A DNA stretch of 64,000 bases from REEB52 sp964626905 (GCA_964626905.1 CAZVHA010000006.1:1-64000); one strand, 5' to 3'; positions 16,589-25,492 are shown, counted from the stretch's first letter. Made by a program: numbers and translations. The notes: generated by a model not told the origin, from the sequence alone.

Positions 16589-17277
16589 AGCAGTTTTTCT
16601 AAAATATTTTTCTGAATGGGGTGGATTCCTTTGGAATCGATTTGACTCCGAGGGGGGATGATCCCTTGCAAATGGATCAGCGGATAAGAAAAGCTCTCTT
16701 TCCCTATCAATGTCCCTGGATTGAGGACGCAATTGCACCCAATTTGAACCAAATCTCCGACAATAGCCCCCAATTTTTTAAGACCGGTTTCAATCTTTTT
16801 CCCTTCCACCCAAATCGCCACCTCTTTTCGATCTAGGCGCAAATTGGCGCACTTAACGCCTGCTCCCAAGTTAACCGAGTGACCCAATATCGAATCGCCT
16901 ACGTAGACAAAATGGGTCGCTGCCGCGCCATTCAAAAGAATGGAGTGTTTCAATTCGGCGCAGTGGCCGATGTGACATCCTTCTCCCAAAATGACATTTT
17001 CACGAATATAGGCGCCATGCCGAATAACGGATCTTTTCCCGATGATGCAAGGCCCGTGGATCATGACTCCCGGTTCTATGATGGTCCCTTCACCGATCGA
17101 GATCTTTTCAGGATGGATGAGATATACTCCCGTCGGAATCTCAATTTCAATCGCCCCCTGATGGGCTTTTAAATATTCGGTTAAATGGGATAGAGCTGAC
17201 CAGACAGCTTCCCCCTTTTTCCAAAGGCCCTTGTGTTCAAAATCGTCAAGAGAGAAAAAGGGATCGGAGCCTACCAT
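16558..17277 (-). CDS. glmU: GlmU-like left-handed beta-helix acyltransferase
   Basis: 239 aa from the ATG at 17277; a GTG at 17307 would add 10 residues. A short N-terminal region is followed by hexapeptide repeats (IGEGTIIEPGVMIHGPCIIGKRSVI and so on), i.e. a left-handed beta-helix, with the LGAGVKCANLRLD block typical of the C-terminal half of GlmU. The nucleotidyltransferase (pyrophosphorylase) half of GlmU is absent, as in other chlamydial GlmU proteins. Likely role: acetyl or related acyl transfer to glucosamine phosphate or UDP-sugar; the exact substrate is uncertain. Overlaps ispA by 31 nt and is probably cotranscribed with it. Confidence 0.8.
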   Translation of the reverse strand: MVGSDPFFSLDDFEHKGLWKKGEAVWSALSHLTEYLKAHQGAIEIEIPTGVYLIHPEKISIGEGTIIEPGVMIHGPCIIGKRSVIRHGAYIRENVILGEGCHIGHCAELKHSILLNGAAATHFVYVGDSILGHSVNLGAGVKCANLRLDRKEVAIWVEGKKIETGLKKLGAIVGDLVQIGCNCVLNPGTLIGKESFSYPLIHLQGIIPPRSQIDSKGIHPIQKNILEKLLCQLHATARK

Positions 17278-17360
17278 CGCTTTGCCATTATAGCCTGAAA
17301 CTTCCACAAGTCCATAGGAATATCTACTTATATACTTAGATATTTTCTTCTTCTTCAGTC

Positions 17361-17508
17361 GTTGTGGAAATGTTGATAAGACCGGGTGGGTTCATGGAGA
17401 GAAAATAAGTTCATAACTTGTTTGAGAACTGTTCAAAAAGGGCCGCTTTTCAACAACCAAAGAACTTATCGACATTCAATCGACAAGTTGTCTACAAGTT
17501 ATGAACAA
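17361..17508. promoter_or_regulatory. Cluster of DnaA-box-like 9-mers, possible origin region
   Basis: Within about 150 bp lie several near matches to the DnaA box TTATCCACA: TTATCAACA (minus strand, 17371-17379) and TTATCGACA (17466-17474), each one mismatch away, plus TTATGAACA (17499-17507), TTGTCTACA (17488-17496) and ATTTCCACA (minus, near 17363-17371), each two away. The segment also contains inverted words such as AAGTTCATAACTT. It lies in the gap between the GlmU-like gene and the small gene at 17492. It could be oriC, a DnaA-regulated region, or chance in AT-rich DNA; no dnaA or dnaN gene is nearby. Confidence 0.3.
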
Positions 17509-17776
17509 CGCCTCTCAAGTGGGCTCTGGAAATAGTATATAGCGCACCGATCATCGTATTTGTTTGGTTTTCAGAATAATCGAAATTGTGCCTAAGATAA
17601 TCCCTGATTTGAGGGACAGTCGCTGTGTTGCTACTCCAATCAAAGATAATTCTTGGAATCGCCGTTGGAATATGTCGATCTCGAAACTGAATCAAACTGA
17701 ATTGCTGGGTCATTTCAGCCTGATCTGGAAACACTAAAACCGGGTTAAGGCCATTGTGATTAATTAAAGCACCCAT
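17492..17776 (-). CDS. Hypothetical protein, 94 aa
   Basis: ATG at 17776, with AGGAG about 10 nt upstream. The product has no signal peptide or membrane segment and no domain I recognise; the C-terminal half contains VPQIRDYLRHNFDYSENQ, which may be helical. It lies alone between the GlmU-like gene and the cyo operon, on the same strand as both. The 3' end overlaps the DnaA-box-like words at 17488-17507. The Shine-Dalgarno supports a real gene, but function is unknown. Confidence 0.45.
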   Translation of the reverse strand: MGALINHNGLNPVLVFPDQAEMTQQFSLIQFRDRHIPTAIPRIIFDWSSNTATVPQIRDYLRHNFDYSENQTNTMIGALYTISRAHLRGVVHNL

Positions 17777-17836
17777 TGATAAAACTCCTGTCTTCGAATA
17801 TTATAACAGAAAATAACAAAATGCGAACACGCATTT

Positions 17837-18148
17837 TTATCCCATTAGTCGATAATTTAAGCTGAGCATGATGAAGATAGATCCGGCGACGATGACGAGC
17901 AAGACGCTGAGCATTAAGAGGAATACGATTAGGTGGATACGGGGTTTATTTTCCGAGCCTAAATGGAGGAAGCAGACGAGCTGAATGAGAGCTTGGATGA
18001 GGGCGAAAAAGACAATTGTAGCGAACCAAAAGGAGTAGGGTTTATTGAAGGCGAGGAAGAAGGAGAAAAGGGTTAAGAAAAGGGAGAGAAAAAAACCGAC
18101 AAAATAAATTTTTAAGTTGATCTTTTCCGAGTGAGATTCGCCGCTCAT
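17837..18148 (-). CDS. cyoD: Cytochrome bo3 quinol oxidase subunit IV
   Basis: 103 aa from the ATG at 18148 with GGAGG 3-7 nt upstream; overlaps the cyoC stop by 4 nt (ATGA). Three transmembrane helices (YFVGFFLSLFLTLFSFFLAF, WFATIVFFALIQALIQLVCFL, IVFLLMLSVLLVIVAGSIFIM) with the usual CyoD layout and HLG after helix 2. Non-catalytic subunit of the heme-copper quinol oxidase; thought to help assembly of the CuB site. Last gene of the operon. Confidence 0.9.
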   Translation of the reverse strand: MSGESHSEKINLKIYFVGFFLSLFLTLFSFFLAFNKPYSFWFATIVFFALIQALIQLVCFLHLGSENKPRIHLIVFLLMLSVLLVIVAGSIFIMLSLNYRLMG

Positions 18149-18711
18149 ACGCCTCCGAGGTAGACAAAAGTGAAGATGAAGATCCAAACGACGTCCAAAA
18201 AGTGCCAAAACAGGCTAAAGCAAGAGAGTTTTCGGTAGGTAGATGGGGTGATTCCGGAGGTGGCAAATTGGACCATGAGTACGAGGAGCCAGATGAGGCC
18301 GACGGTGATATGGCTTCCGTGGGTCCCGACGAGGGTGAAAAAGGAGGAGATAAATGCGCTTCTTTCCCAGCTATTCCCCTCTTGGACCAGGTGCGTGAAT
18401 TCACGCAGTTCTAAAATGAGGAACCCGAGGCCTGAAAGAAAAACCAAAACGAACCAAAAAAGGACCTGATTTTTTTTGCCGTGGAAAGCGGCGATTCTCG
18501 AAATTCCGCAAAGGAAGCTACTCACCAAAAGAAACATTGTTTCGGCGAGGACAACGGGGAGGTTAAACAGCTCTTTTCCGGAGGGTCCTCCATTTGTATT
18601 CACATGTAAAACGGCATAGGTGGCAAAAAGAGAGGCAAAAAGGAGGCAATCGGTCATCAGGTAAACCCAGAAGCCAAACAGTGTTTTAGAGTAGACCGAT
18701 TCAGTGTGCAT
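18145..18711 (-). CDS. cyoC: Cytochrome bo3 quinol oxidase subunit III
   Basis: 188 aa, ATG at 18711, overlapping the 3' end of cyoB by 11 nt. Five transmembrane helices; signature blocks FGFWVYLMTDCLLFASLFATYAVL, FTLVGTHGSHITVGLIWLL (with the conserved GTHG..H motif) and HFLDVVWIFIFTFVYLGG at the C-terminus match subunit III of cytochrome o oxidase. Membrane subunit without metal centres. Third gene of cyoABCD. A heme O synthase gene (cyoE) is not in the window although the enzyme would need heme O. Confidence 0.93.
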   Translation of the reverse strand: MHTESVYSKTLFGFWVYLMTDCLLFASLFATYAVLHVNTNGGPSGKELFNLPVVLAETMFLLVSSFLCGISRIAAFHGKKNQVLFWFVLVFLSGLGFLILELREFTHLVQEGNSWERSAFISSFFTLVGTHGSHITVGLIWLLVLMVQFATSGITPSTYRKLSCFSLFWHFLDVVWIFIFTFVYLGGV

Positions 18712-20674
18712 TTGTTTTTTCCATTGTTTCTACTTCGGTGGCCGAAAGAGTGATCTCTGTGTGATCATTGGAGAGGTAGACGATGAGACAGATGATGAAG
18801 CTGAGAAGAGAGGCTAGGACGAGCCACCAGATGTACCAGACGAAGGCAAAGCCAAAAATTAGGGCAAATCCTCCCATAAACATGGGGATACGGCTATTTT
18901 TGGGGATGAGGATATCTTCATAAATTTTTTTAAGCTTAGGGGTGATCCCCTCTTTCATGGCCCAAAAGGCATCGCGCGTGTGGACCGTGGGGATGATCGC
19001 AAAGTTATATTCGGGAGGAGGAGAAGTCGTAGACCATTCGAGTGTTTTTCCGTTCCAGGGATCTCCCGTGAGGTCCCGATTTTGGTCTCTCACTTTAATG
19101 CTTTTGATGACCTGGAGAATTTGGAAGGCGATTCCTAACGAAATGAGGATCACTCCGCCGGAGGCCAAAATAAAGAGGGGTTGCCAGCCAGTAGAGGCGT
19201 CGTAGTGGTTGAGTCTCCTTGTCGCTCCCTTGAGACCGAGAATATAGAGGGGCATAAAAGCGAAAATGAAACCGACTGTCCAACACCAGACAGCAGCTCT
19301 GCCGTAGGTTTCGTCGAGTTTGAAGCCAAAAAATTTGGGAAACCAATAGGTGAAACTGGCAAAAAATCCGTAGAGCACTCCCGGGAGGATCATCGAGTGG
19401 AAATGGGCGATTAAAAAGAGGCTATTATGCACTTGGAAATCGGCGGGGGGGATGGACATGAGAACGCCTGCGATTCCGCCGATGGTGAAGTTGATGACAA
19501 AGCCGATGAACCAAAGCATGGGTGTTTCGAAGAGGATCTTTCCGCGGTACATCGTAAAGAGCCAGTTGAATATTTTTACGCCTGTCGGGATGGCGATGAT
19601 CATAGTCATGATTCCGAAGAAAATGTTCACGTTTGCCGAGGCGCCCATGGTGAAAAAGTGGTGCAGCCAAACGATAAAAGAGAGGATTGTAATGGCGATG
19701 ATGGCCCAAACCATCGAGTCATAGCCGAAAATTTTCTTTTGTGAAAATACGGCGACCACTTCCGAAAAGATCCCAAAAGCGGGCAAAATGAGAATATAGA
19801 CTTCGGGGTGTCCCCAGGCCCAAATGAGATTGATGTAGAGCATCGGATTGCCCCCGGAATCGGCCGTGAAGAGGTGCATATCGAGGTAGCGATCCAAAGT
19901 GAGCATTCCAATTGTCGCTGTAAGGATCGGAAAAGCGAAAATGACGAGGGTTAAAGTGGCGATCGCCGCCCAGGTGAAAAGGGGCATTTTCATCCAATCC
20001 ATTCCCGGACAGCGCATCTTAAATATCGTGGCGAAAAAGTTGAGTCCCGACAACAGGCTCCCAATCCCTGCGATTTGGACGCTCCATATCCAATAGTCCA
20101 TTCCGACTCCTGGACTGTATTTGATTCCAGAAAGGGGCGGATACGAGACCCATCCTGCAGCTGAAAAATGGCCGACGTTTAGGGAGATGACTACGAGGGC
20201 AGCCCCTGCAGCAAAAAGCCAAAAACTCAACGCGTTGAGAAAAGGATAGGCGACGTCGCGCGCCCCAATTTGCAGGGGGACAATCAGATTCATGAGACCA
20301 AAGACAACGCCCATGCCGACAAAGAAAATCATGGTCGTGCCGTGAGCGGTAAAGACCTGCTGGAAGTGAGCGGGGGTCAAATAGCCAAAAGAATCTCCAA
20401 CGGCCACTGCTTGTTGTGCCCGGATCATGAGCCCATCTACGACTCCCTTGATCAGCATGAGAATGGCAACGGTGAAATACATTACGCCAATCTTTTTTGG
20501 GTCTAACGAAGTGAGAAACGTTTTCCAAAGCCACACCCAGCGCCTTTGATAAGTGAGGATGATGGCGACAGCTACCCCTCCTAAAAGTTCCCCTAGCCCC
20601 GCTACCACTTCGATCGGGTTGCGGGCAAATGCGCTCATGTCTAATCTTCCAAAAATATCGCTGTACTCAATCAT
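18701..20674 (-). CDS. cyoB: Cytochrome bo3 quinol oxidase subunit I
   Basis: 657 aa; ATG at 20674 overlaps the cyoA stop (ATGA). Heme-copper oxidase subunit I with all metal ligands visible: FTAHGTTM (low-spin heme His), WGHPEVYI (CuB His and cross-linked Tyr), LHHFFT (two CuB His) and AHFHSM (high-spin and low-spin heme His). The D-channel entrance GARDVAYPFLN is present. It reduces oxygen to water with ubiquinol and pumps protons across the inner membrane. Classical Chlamydia has only cytochrome bd, so an o-type oxidase marks a broader respiratory capacity, as in environmental chlamydiae. Confidence 0.96.
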   Translation of the reverse strand: MIEYSDIFGRLDMSAFARNPIEVVAGLGELLGGVAVAIILTYQRRWVWLWKTFLTSLDPKKIGVMYFTVAILMLIKGVVDGLMIRAQQAVAVGDSFGYLTPAHFQQVFTAHGTTMIFFVGMGVVFGLMNLIVPLQIGARDVAYPFLNALSFWLFAAGAALVVISLNVGHFSAAGWVSYPPLSGIKYSPGVGMDYWIWSVQIAGIGSLLSGLNFFATIFKMRCPGMDWMKMPLFTWAAIATLTLVIFAFPILTATIGMLTLDRYLDMHLFTADSGGNPMLYINLIWAWGHPEVYILILPAFGIFSEVVAVFSQKKIFGYDSMVWAIIAITILSFIVWLHHFFTMGASANVNIFFGIMTMIIAIPTGVKIFNWLFTMYRGKILFETPMLWFIGFVINFTIGGIAGVLMSIPPADFQVHNSLFLIAHFHSMILPGVLYGFFASFTYWFPKFFGFKLDETYGRAAVWCWTVGFIFAFMPLYILGLKGATRRLNHYDASTGWQPLFILASGGVILISLGIAFQILQVIKSIKVRDQNRDLTGDPWNGKTLEWSTTSPPPEYNFAIIPTVHTRDAFWAMKEGITPKLKKIYEDILIPKNSRIPMFMGGFALIFGFAFVWYIWWLVLASLLSFIICLIVYLSNDHTEITLSATEVETMEKTNAH

Positions 20675-21531
20675 GGGTGGCCCATATATTTCATCAAGAT
20701 CAAATCAAAAAGGCGCTCCTCACTCAGCTGGTAAGTGGCAACGGGATCGTAAGAGCTCGGCGCCGTCAATTTGCCATATGAATCGAAATCGAGAGGAGAG
20801 GAAGAACTTTGGATCGATTCAACCCAAGCTTCAAATTCGGGTTTTTCTGTTACTTTTGTGTTAAAAACCATCCCGGCAAACCCCGCTCCACTCAAATTGG
20901 CGGAAGAGCCTCGATAATTGCCCACTTCATCTGCCATCACATTGAGCTCTGCCCGCATGCCTGGCATCGCATAGATCTGACCTGCAAGTTGAGGAATCCA
21001 AAATGAGTTCATCGGCGCATCCGATGTGATCAAAAATTGGATGGGCGTCTCTTTGGGAAATTGGACAAAATTGATCGTTGCAATTTTTTGCTCTGGGTAA
21101 ATAAATAGCCATTTCCACTGCAGAGCGACCACCTGAATCTGAATAGGCTTTTGATCGGATTGAATGGGTTTAAAGGGGTCGAGCTCGTGAGTCGATTCCC
21201 ATGCAAATACGCTCAGTACAATGACGATGATGCAGGGAAATAACCACCAGAGAAACTCGATAAATCCATTGTGGCCCCAGTTGGGATCGTATTTCGCTTT
21301 TTCGTTACCGGATCGGTATTTCCAAAAAAAGACAAAAGTCATCACAAAGACGGGCACTACGATGATCAGCATCATGAATGTAGAGAGATAGATCAGATCC
21401 TTTTGCTTATTGGCGATGATCCCTTTTGGATCCATCACGCTCATATGTTCTGTTGCATTGAGAATGAGTATGACAAGCAGGGAGAAGAGGATAGAAAAGA
21501 GGATAAAAAAAGGAAACTTATGCTTTTTCAA
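20671..21531 (-). CDS. cyoA: Cytochrome bo3 quinol oxidase subunit II
   Basis: 286 aa. Starts with TTG at 21531. Leader KFPFFILFSILFSLLVILIL, then MDPKGIIANKQKDLIYLST as in CyoA, two transmembrane helices, and a periplasmic cupredoxin domain (VVALQWKWLFIYPEQ, SFWIPQLAGQIYAMPGM) without the CuA Cys ligands, as expected for a quinol oxidase. The lipobox Cys that anchors enterobacterial CyoA is missing (LILNATEH). First gene of the operon; a candidate promoter lies at 21555-21583. Divergent from the outer-membrane protein/copper ATPase pair. Confidence 0.93.
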   Translation of the reverse strand: MKKHKFPFFILFSILFSLLVILILNATEHMSVMDPKGIIANKQKDLIYLSTFMMLIIVVPVFVMTFVFFWKYRSGNEKAKYDPNWGHNGFIEFLWWLFPCIIVIVLSVFAWESTHELDPFKPIQSDQKPIQIQVVALQWKWLFIYPEQKIATINFVQFPKETPIQFLITSDAPMNSFWIPQLAGQIYAMPGMRAELNVMADEVGNYRGSSANLSGAGFAGMVFNTKVTEKPEFEAWVESIQSSSSPLDFDSYGKLTAPSSYDPVATYQLSEERLFDLILMKYMGHP

Positions 21532-21554
21532 GGGGCGTTAAAACCTTTTCTACC

Positions 21555-21583
21555 TGCATATCACAAAGAACGTTCATTTGCAA
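21555..21583 (-). promoter_or_regulatory. Candidate promoter of cyoABCD
   Basis: On the minus strand TTGCAA (-35), a 17-nt spacer ending in TGA, then TATGCA (-10), giving an extended -10 pattern, about 25 nt before the cyoA start. The -10 is a poor match, so this is tentative. The same 90-bp gap must also hold the promoter of the divergent outer-membrane protein gene. Confidence 0.35.
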
Positions 21584-21619
21584 AGAAAAGAATTGAAAAA
21601 ATCGGCTAAGATAAAGGGC

Positions 21620-22873
21620 ATGAAAATTCTTTTTTTCTTGATGATTGCCGCCTCGTGTTGGGCCATGAGGAATGATTCTCACCATGCGAGCATGAGGATG
21701 CACGGGATGTATGGTACCTATCCCATGGAACAAGACGCAACGGGCACGAGCTGGGCGCCTGCTTCCACACAAATGCCAGGGATTCACCGTTCCCCGGATC
21801 AGTGGCTTTTGATGGTTCATGGGTTTCTCACGGCAATTTATGACGATCAGGGCGGCCCCCTCGGTGAAAATAAATTTTTCAGCGAAAACATGTTCATGTT
21901 TACGGTGCAAAAAGACTTCGGGAGCAGTATTTTTGCTCTACGGAGTATGATTAGCCTTGAGCCTGCAACCATTGGTTGTAATGGCTATCCGCTTCTTTTG
22001 CAAACCGGAGAAACCTGCAATGGGATCACCCCCCTTACCAATCGTCAACATCCCCACGATTTTCTGATGGAATTGGCTGCGGTCTATACCTATCGGTTTT
22101 CAAAAGAAAACTCTCTGTTTGCTTATTTTGGCTATCCAGGAGAGCCTGCGCTTGGCCCACCTGCGTACATTCACCGGTTTTCCGCTTTTTTCAATCCTGA
22201 AGCCCCTATCACTCACCACTGGCTTGACTCAACTCATATCGTCTTTGGAGTGGCAACCATTGGATGTGTTCAAGATTGGGTGAAAATTGACGCATCCATT
22301 TTTACTGGAAGAGAACCCGATCAGCATCGGTGGAATTTTGATTCCCCCCGATTCGATTCATATTCTGCTCGTCTTTCCATCAACCCAACGAAAAATACCG
22401 CTGCGCAAATCAGCTACGGCTTTTTAAAAAGCCCTGAGCAGTTAGAACCAAACGTAAATATTCGGCGAACAACAGCTTCGATCAGCTATAATAGAGCATG
22501 GGCGACGAGCAATTGGCAAACCACCGCTGCTTGGGGGCTCAATTGCAACAGCCCTGGTCGTAACTTAAATGGCTATCTTCTAGAATCAGCCGTAGAACTC
22601 GACAATAAGCACGTCCTCTTTGGCCGAGCTGAGTATGTCGCAAAGGATGAACTGTTCATTCCGCCCAGTCCCAATGCCGATAAAATATTCAATGTGGGAA
22701 AAGTAGATCTAGGTTACATCCTTGAGTTTCCTCTGATCCCCTACACGCTCTGGGGACTCGGATTTGTGGGAAGCGCCTCTTTCGTTCCAAGTACTATTAA
22801 ATCTGCATATGGGGGAACTCCCTTTTCCTATATGGCCTTCTTAAGAATCGAGCTAAAAGATAAGAAGAAATAG
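21620..22873 (+). CDS. Met/His-rich outer-membrane protein linked to copper ATPase
   Basis: 417 aa from the ATG at 21620. Signal peptide MKILFFLMIAASCWA; the mature N-terminus is rich in Met and His (HHASMRMHGMYGTYPMEQ), a composition typical of copper-binding periplasmic or outer-membrane proteins. The rest alternates short amphipathic strands with Gly/Asn/Thr turns, fitting a beta-barrel, and ends with FLRIELKDKKK. A conserved block NRQHPHDFLMELAAVYTYRF is present. The stop directly abuts the ATG of the copper ATPase, so the two are cotranscribed. Likely role: copper handling across the outer membrane, inferred from composition and neighbour. No family name can be given with certainty. Confidence 0.65.
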   Translation: MKILFFLMIAASCWAMRNDSHHASMRMHGMYGTYPMEQDATGTSWAPASTQMPGIHRSPDQWLLMVHGFLTAIYDDQGGPLGENKFFSENMFMFTVQKDFGSSIFALRSMISLEPATIGCNGYPLLLQTGETCNGITPLTNRQHPHDFLMELAAVYTYRFSKENSLFAYFGYPGEPALGPPAYIHRFSAFFNPEAPITHHWLDSTHIVFGVATIGCVQDWVKIDASIFTGREPDQHRWNFDSPRFDSYSARLSINPTKNTAAQISYGFLKSPEQLEPNVNIRRTTASISYNRAWATSNWQTTAAWGLNCNSPGRNLNGYLLESAVELDNKHVLFGRAEYVAKDELFIPPSPNADKIFNVGKVDLGYILEFPLIPYTLWGLGFVGSASFVPSTIKSAYGGTPFSYMAFLRIELKDKKK

Positions 22874-24970
22874 ATGCCAAAAGAATACACATGCCCTATG
22901 CATCCACAAATCATTCAACTAAATCCTGGATCATGCCCTATCTGTGGGATGCGATTAGAACAGAAAACAAAAGGCACTGATAATGAAGAAGACGATGGCG
23001 AATTGAAAAGTATGAGCCGCCGGTTTTGGATTGGCCTATTCTTTACCATCCCCATTCTCCTTCTTGTCAATTTTCGCCTATCACCGAACCAATATGGCTC
23101 CTGGATTCAATTTGCCTTGAGCATACCCGTAGTGCTTTGGAGCGGCCTTCCCTTCTTTGTAAAGGGATGGAAATCAATCATTACCAGGCATTTGAACATG
23201 TTCACCTTGATCAGTCTTGGTGTCGGCGCCGCTTTCATATACAGCTTGGTTGCCGTTTTTTGGCCCTCACTATTTCCCCCATCTTTTCGAAACGAAAATA
23301 ATCAAGTCGATCTCTATTTTGAAGCGGCCAGCGTCATCACCGTTCTCGTTATTCTAGGGCAAGTCCTCGAACTGAAAGCCAGAATCAAAACAAGCCAGGC
23401 CATCAAAAAGTTGCTCGGATTGGCCCCAACGACAGCAAGAGTGGTTCTCAAGGACAAAACTGAAAGAGACATTCCCCTTAAAGAAGTGAAAAAAGGAGAC
23501 GTCTTGCGGGTTAGGCCCGGTGAAAAAATCCCAACCGATGGGATTGTGATAGAAGGAAGCAGCTCCATTGACGAATCCATGATTACGGGAGAACCGTTCC
23601 CCGTATTGAAGAGTGTGGAGGATAAAGTCACAGGTGCCACTTTAAATGGCAGCGGCAGCTTTCTCATGAGAGCAGAACGAGTGGGGAGCGAAACACTTCT
23701 CGCTCGCATCGTCCATATGGTTAGTGAAGCGCAGAGGAGCCGGGCCCCTATCCAAAAACTTGCGGATGTCGTTTCTTCTTATTTTGTTCCCGCGGTGGTC
23801 ATCGTTGCCATTCTCACGTTCTTCATTTGGGGATTTTTTGGCCCAGCACCTAGTTTTGGCTTAGGGCTCATCAACGCTGTCGCTGTCTTGATCATTGCGT
23901 GCCCATGCGCCTTGGGGCTGGCAACTCCTATGTCCATTATGGTTGGCGTTGGACGAGGGGCTCTTTCTGGTCTTTTGATCAAGAATGCAGAGGCTCTTGA
24001 AACAATGGCAAAAGTTGATACGGTTGTCGTAGATAAGACTGGCACGCTCACGGAAGGGAAGCCGAAACTGACAAAAGTGATCAGCCTATCGGCAAAGGAC
24101 GAAAATGAGATCTTGCAAATCGCAGCCAGTTTGGAAATCGCAAGTGAACACCCATTAGCCTTACCTATCGTAAATGGTGCAAAAGAAAAGAATCTGTCAC
24201 TACTCCCCATCAAAGACTTTCAAGGCCTCAGAGGAAAAGGGATCATTGGCAAAATGGCTCAAGGGGAAGTTGCGATTGGAAATCAAAAACTCTTTACCGA
24301 CTTGAATGTAGATCTAACGCTCGCTATTGAAAAATCTGAAGATCTTCGCAAAAAAGCTCAAACCGTCTTTTATTTATCATTGAATAACAAAGTGATAGGC
24401 ATACTCGCAGTAGCGGACATCATCAAGACTTCCACCTATGAGGCCATTGAAATGCTCCACAAAGATCATATTCGCATCGTGATGGTCACAGGGGATAACA
24501 AAATCACAGCTATGGCGGTCGGACAAATTCTTGGGATCGATGAAATTCAAGCGGAAATACTGCCCGAAGAGAAAAATAAAATTGTCCAACGCCTTCAATC
24601 AGAAGGGCATATTGTGGCTATGGCAGGAGATGGGATCAATGATGCCCCAGCCCTTGCTCAAGCAAGTGTCGGAATTGCGATGGGGACGGGGACTGATATT
24701 GCAATGGAAAGCGCTGGCGTTACTCTAGTCAAAGGCGATCTACGGGGAATTGCCCGCGCCAAAAACTTAAGTCACAATACTGTCCGCAACATCAAACAAA
24801 ATCTCTGGTTCGCTTTCATCTATAATGTTCTGGGCGTGCCTATTGCTGCCGGAATTTTTTATCCCCTATTTGGACTTCTCTTAAGCCCCATCATCGCAAG
24901 TGGCGCCATGGCGTTCAGCTCACTTTCGGTTATCGCCAATTCTCTTAGACTTAAGAACGTGAAAATATAA
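22874..24970 (+). CDS. copA: Copper-exporting P1B-type ATPase
   Basis: 698 aa. N-terminal heavy-metal-binding domain with YTCPMHPQI and CPICGM (two CxxC/CP-type metal sites), no classical MXCXXC domain. The CPC transport motif (ACPCALGLATP) is at about residue 341, the phosphorylation site DKTGTLT at about 386, TGEPFPV in the actuator domain, and GDGINDAP near 585. About eight transmembrane helices. Exports Cu(I) or Ag(I) from the cytosol. It directly follows the Met/His-rich outer-membrane protein gene and lies opposite the copper-requiring cyo operon, so it may serve detoxification inside host phagosomes or metal supply to the oxidase. Confidence 0.93.
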   Translation: MPKEYTCPMHPQIIQLNPGSCPICGMRLEQKTKGTDNEEDDGELKSMSRRFWIGLFFTIPILLLVNFRLSPNQYGSWIQFALSIPVVLWSGLPFFVKGWKSIITRHLNMFTLISLGVGAAFIYSLVAVFWPSLFPPSFRNENNQVDLYFEAASVITVLVILGQVLELKARIKTSQAIKKLLGLAPTTARVVLKDKTERDIPLKEVKKGDVLRVRPGEKIPTDGIVIEGSSSIDESMITGEPFPVLKSVEDKVTGATLNGSGSFLMRAERVGSETLLARIVHMVSEAQRSRAPIQKLADVVSSYFVPAVVIVAILTFFIWGFFGPAPSFGLGLINAVAVLIIACPCALGLATPMSIMVGVGRGALSGLLIKNAEALETMAKVDTVVVDKTGTLTEGKPKLTKVISLSAKDENEILQIAASLEIASEHPLALPIVNGAKEKNLSLLPIKDFQGLRGKGIIGKMAQGEVAIGNQKLFTDLNVDLTLAIEKSEDLRKKAQTVFYLSLNNKVIGILAVADIIKTSTYEAIEMLHKDHIRIVMVTGDNKITAMAVGQILGIDEIQAEILPEEKNKIVQRLQSEGHIVAMAGDGINDAPALAQASVGIAMGTGTDIAMESAGVTLVKGDLRGIARAKNLSHNTVRNIKQNLWFAFIYNVLGVPIAAGIFYPLFGLLLSPIIASGAMAFSSLSVIANSLRLKNVKI

Positions 24971-24987
24971 TCCCCCAAACTCCAGTT

Positions 24988-25008
24988 TTGGGGCCACAGA
25001 GGCCCCAA
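24988..25008. terminator. Hairpin after copA
   Basis: TTGGGGCC (24988-24995) pairs perfectly with GGCCCCAA (25001-25008) across a 5-nt loop, between the converging copA and hypothetical genes. There is no clear T run on either side, so termination efficiency is uncertain. Confidence 0.5.
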
Positions 25009-25027
25009 GGTAGATCAGAAGGTTTTT

Positions 25028-25492
25028 CTAGTTCTGATGAGGGCGGGAACAATACGACCTTAACTTGCTACTAACATACCCGTATGCAGTAGCTAAGGAA
25101 GTCGCAACAGAGCGGAAAGCCTTTTCTGTGCAACTCGCTGTCCTTTGAAAAATAAGATCTTTAGACCCTTGTAAAGATTGCTCAACTAGATCTAAATTCC
25201 CCTTAAATTCTGTTAATCCTGCTAGAACTAATTCGCATTTTCGTTTCTCGTATTGAACTTTTTCGAGGACCTTTGTAAGCATAGAGAGAGTCTGCAATTC
25301 ATTTCCAGGAATGATCAATGCATTCGCAATTCCTTGGGCTGTTCCAAGCAGTCGCTTTCCTTCTTCATTACCATTTGCAAGCACAATTTTACCATTGTCT
25401 AAAGAAATCGAATTCATATATTCATCCTCGCTCATTTTAAGGTTTAAAAGAAGAGAGAGGATAGCATCTTCTCTAACTTTTGTACAAAGCAT
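25028..25492 (-). CDS. Hypothetical protein, up to 154 aa
   Basis: Open from an ATG at 25492; starts at 25435 (MSEDEYMN) or 25417 (GAGG 8 nt upstream) are also possible and would give 135 or 129 aa. The product looks largely helical, with NALIIPGNELQTLSMLTKVLEKVQYEKRKCELVLAGL in the middle suggesting a coiled segment, and a C-terminal SVATSLATAYGYVSSKLRSYC. No signal peptide or known domain recognised. It lies between copA and dinD, converging with copA. Function unknown. Confidence 0.5.
   Translation of the reverse strand: MLCTKVREDAILSLLLNLKMSEDEYMNSISLDNGKIVLANGNEEGKRLLGTAQGIANALIIPGNELQTLSMLTKVLEKVQYEKRKCELVLAGLTEFKGNLDLVEQSLQGSKDLIFQRTASCTEKAFRSVATSLATAYGYVSSKLRSYCSRPHQN

Noticed and set aside
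19425..20534. Several long frames opposite or out of frame within cyoB
   Set aside because: Shadows of a strongly biased coding sequence; they contain repeated charged residues and no motifs.
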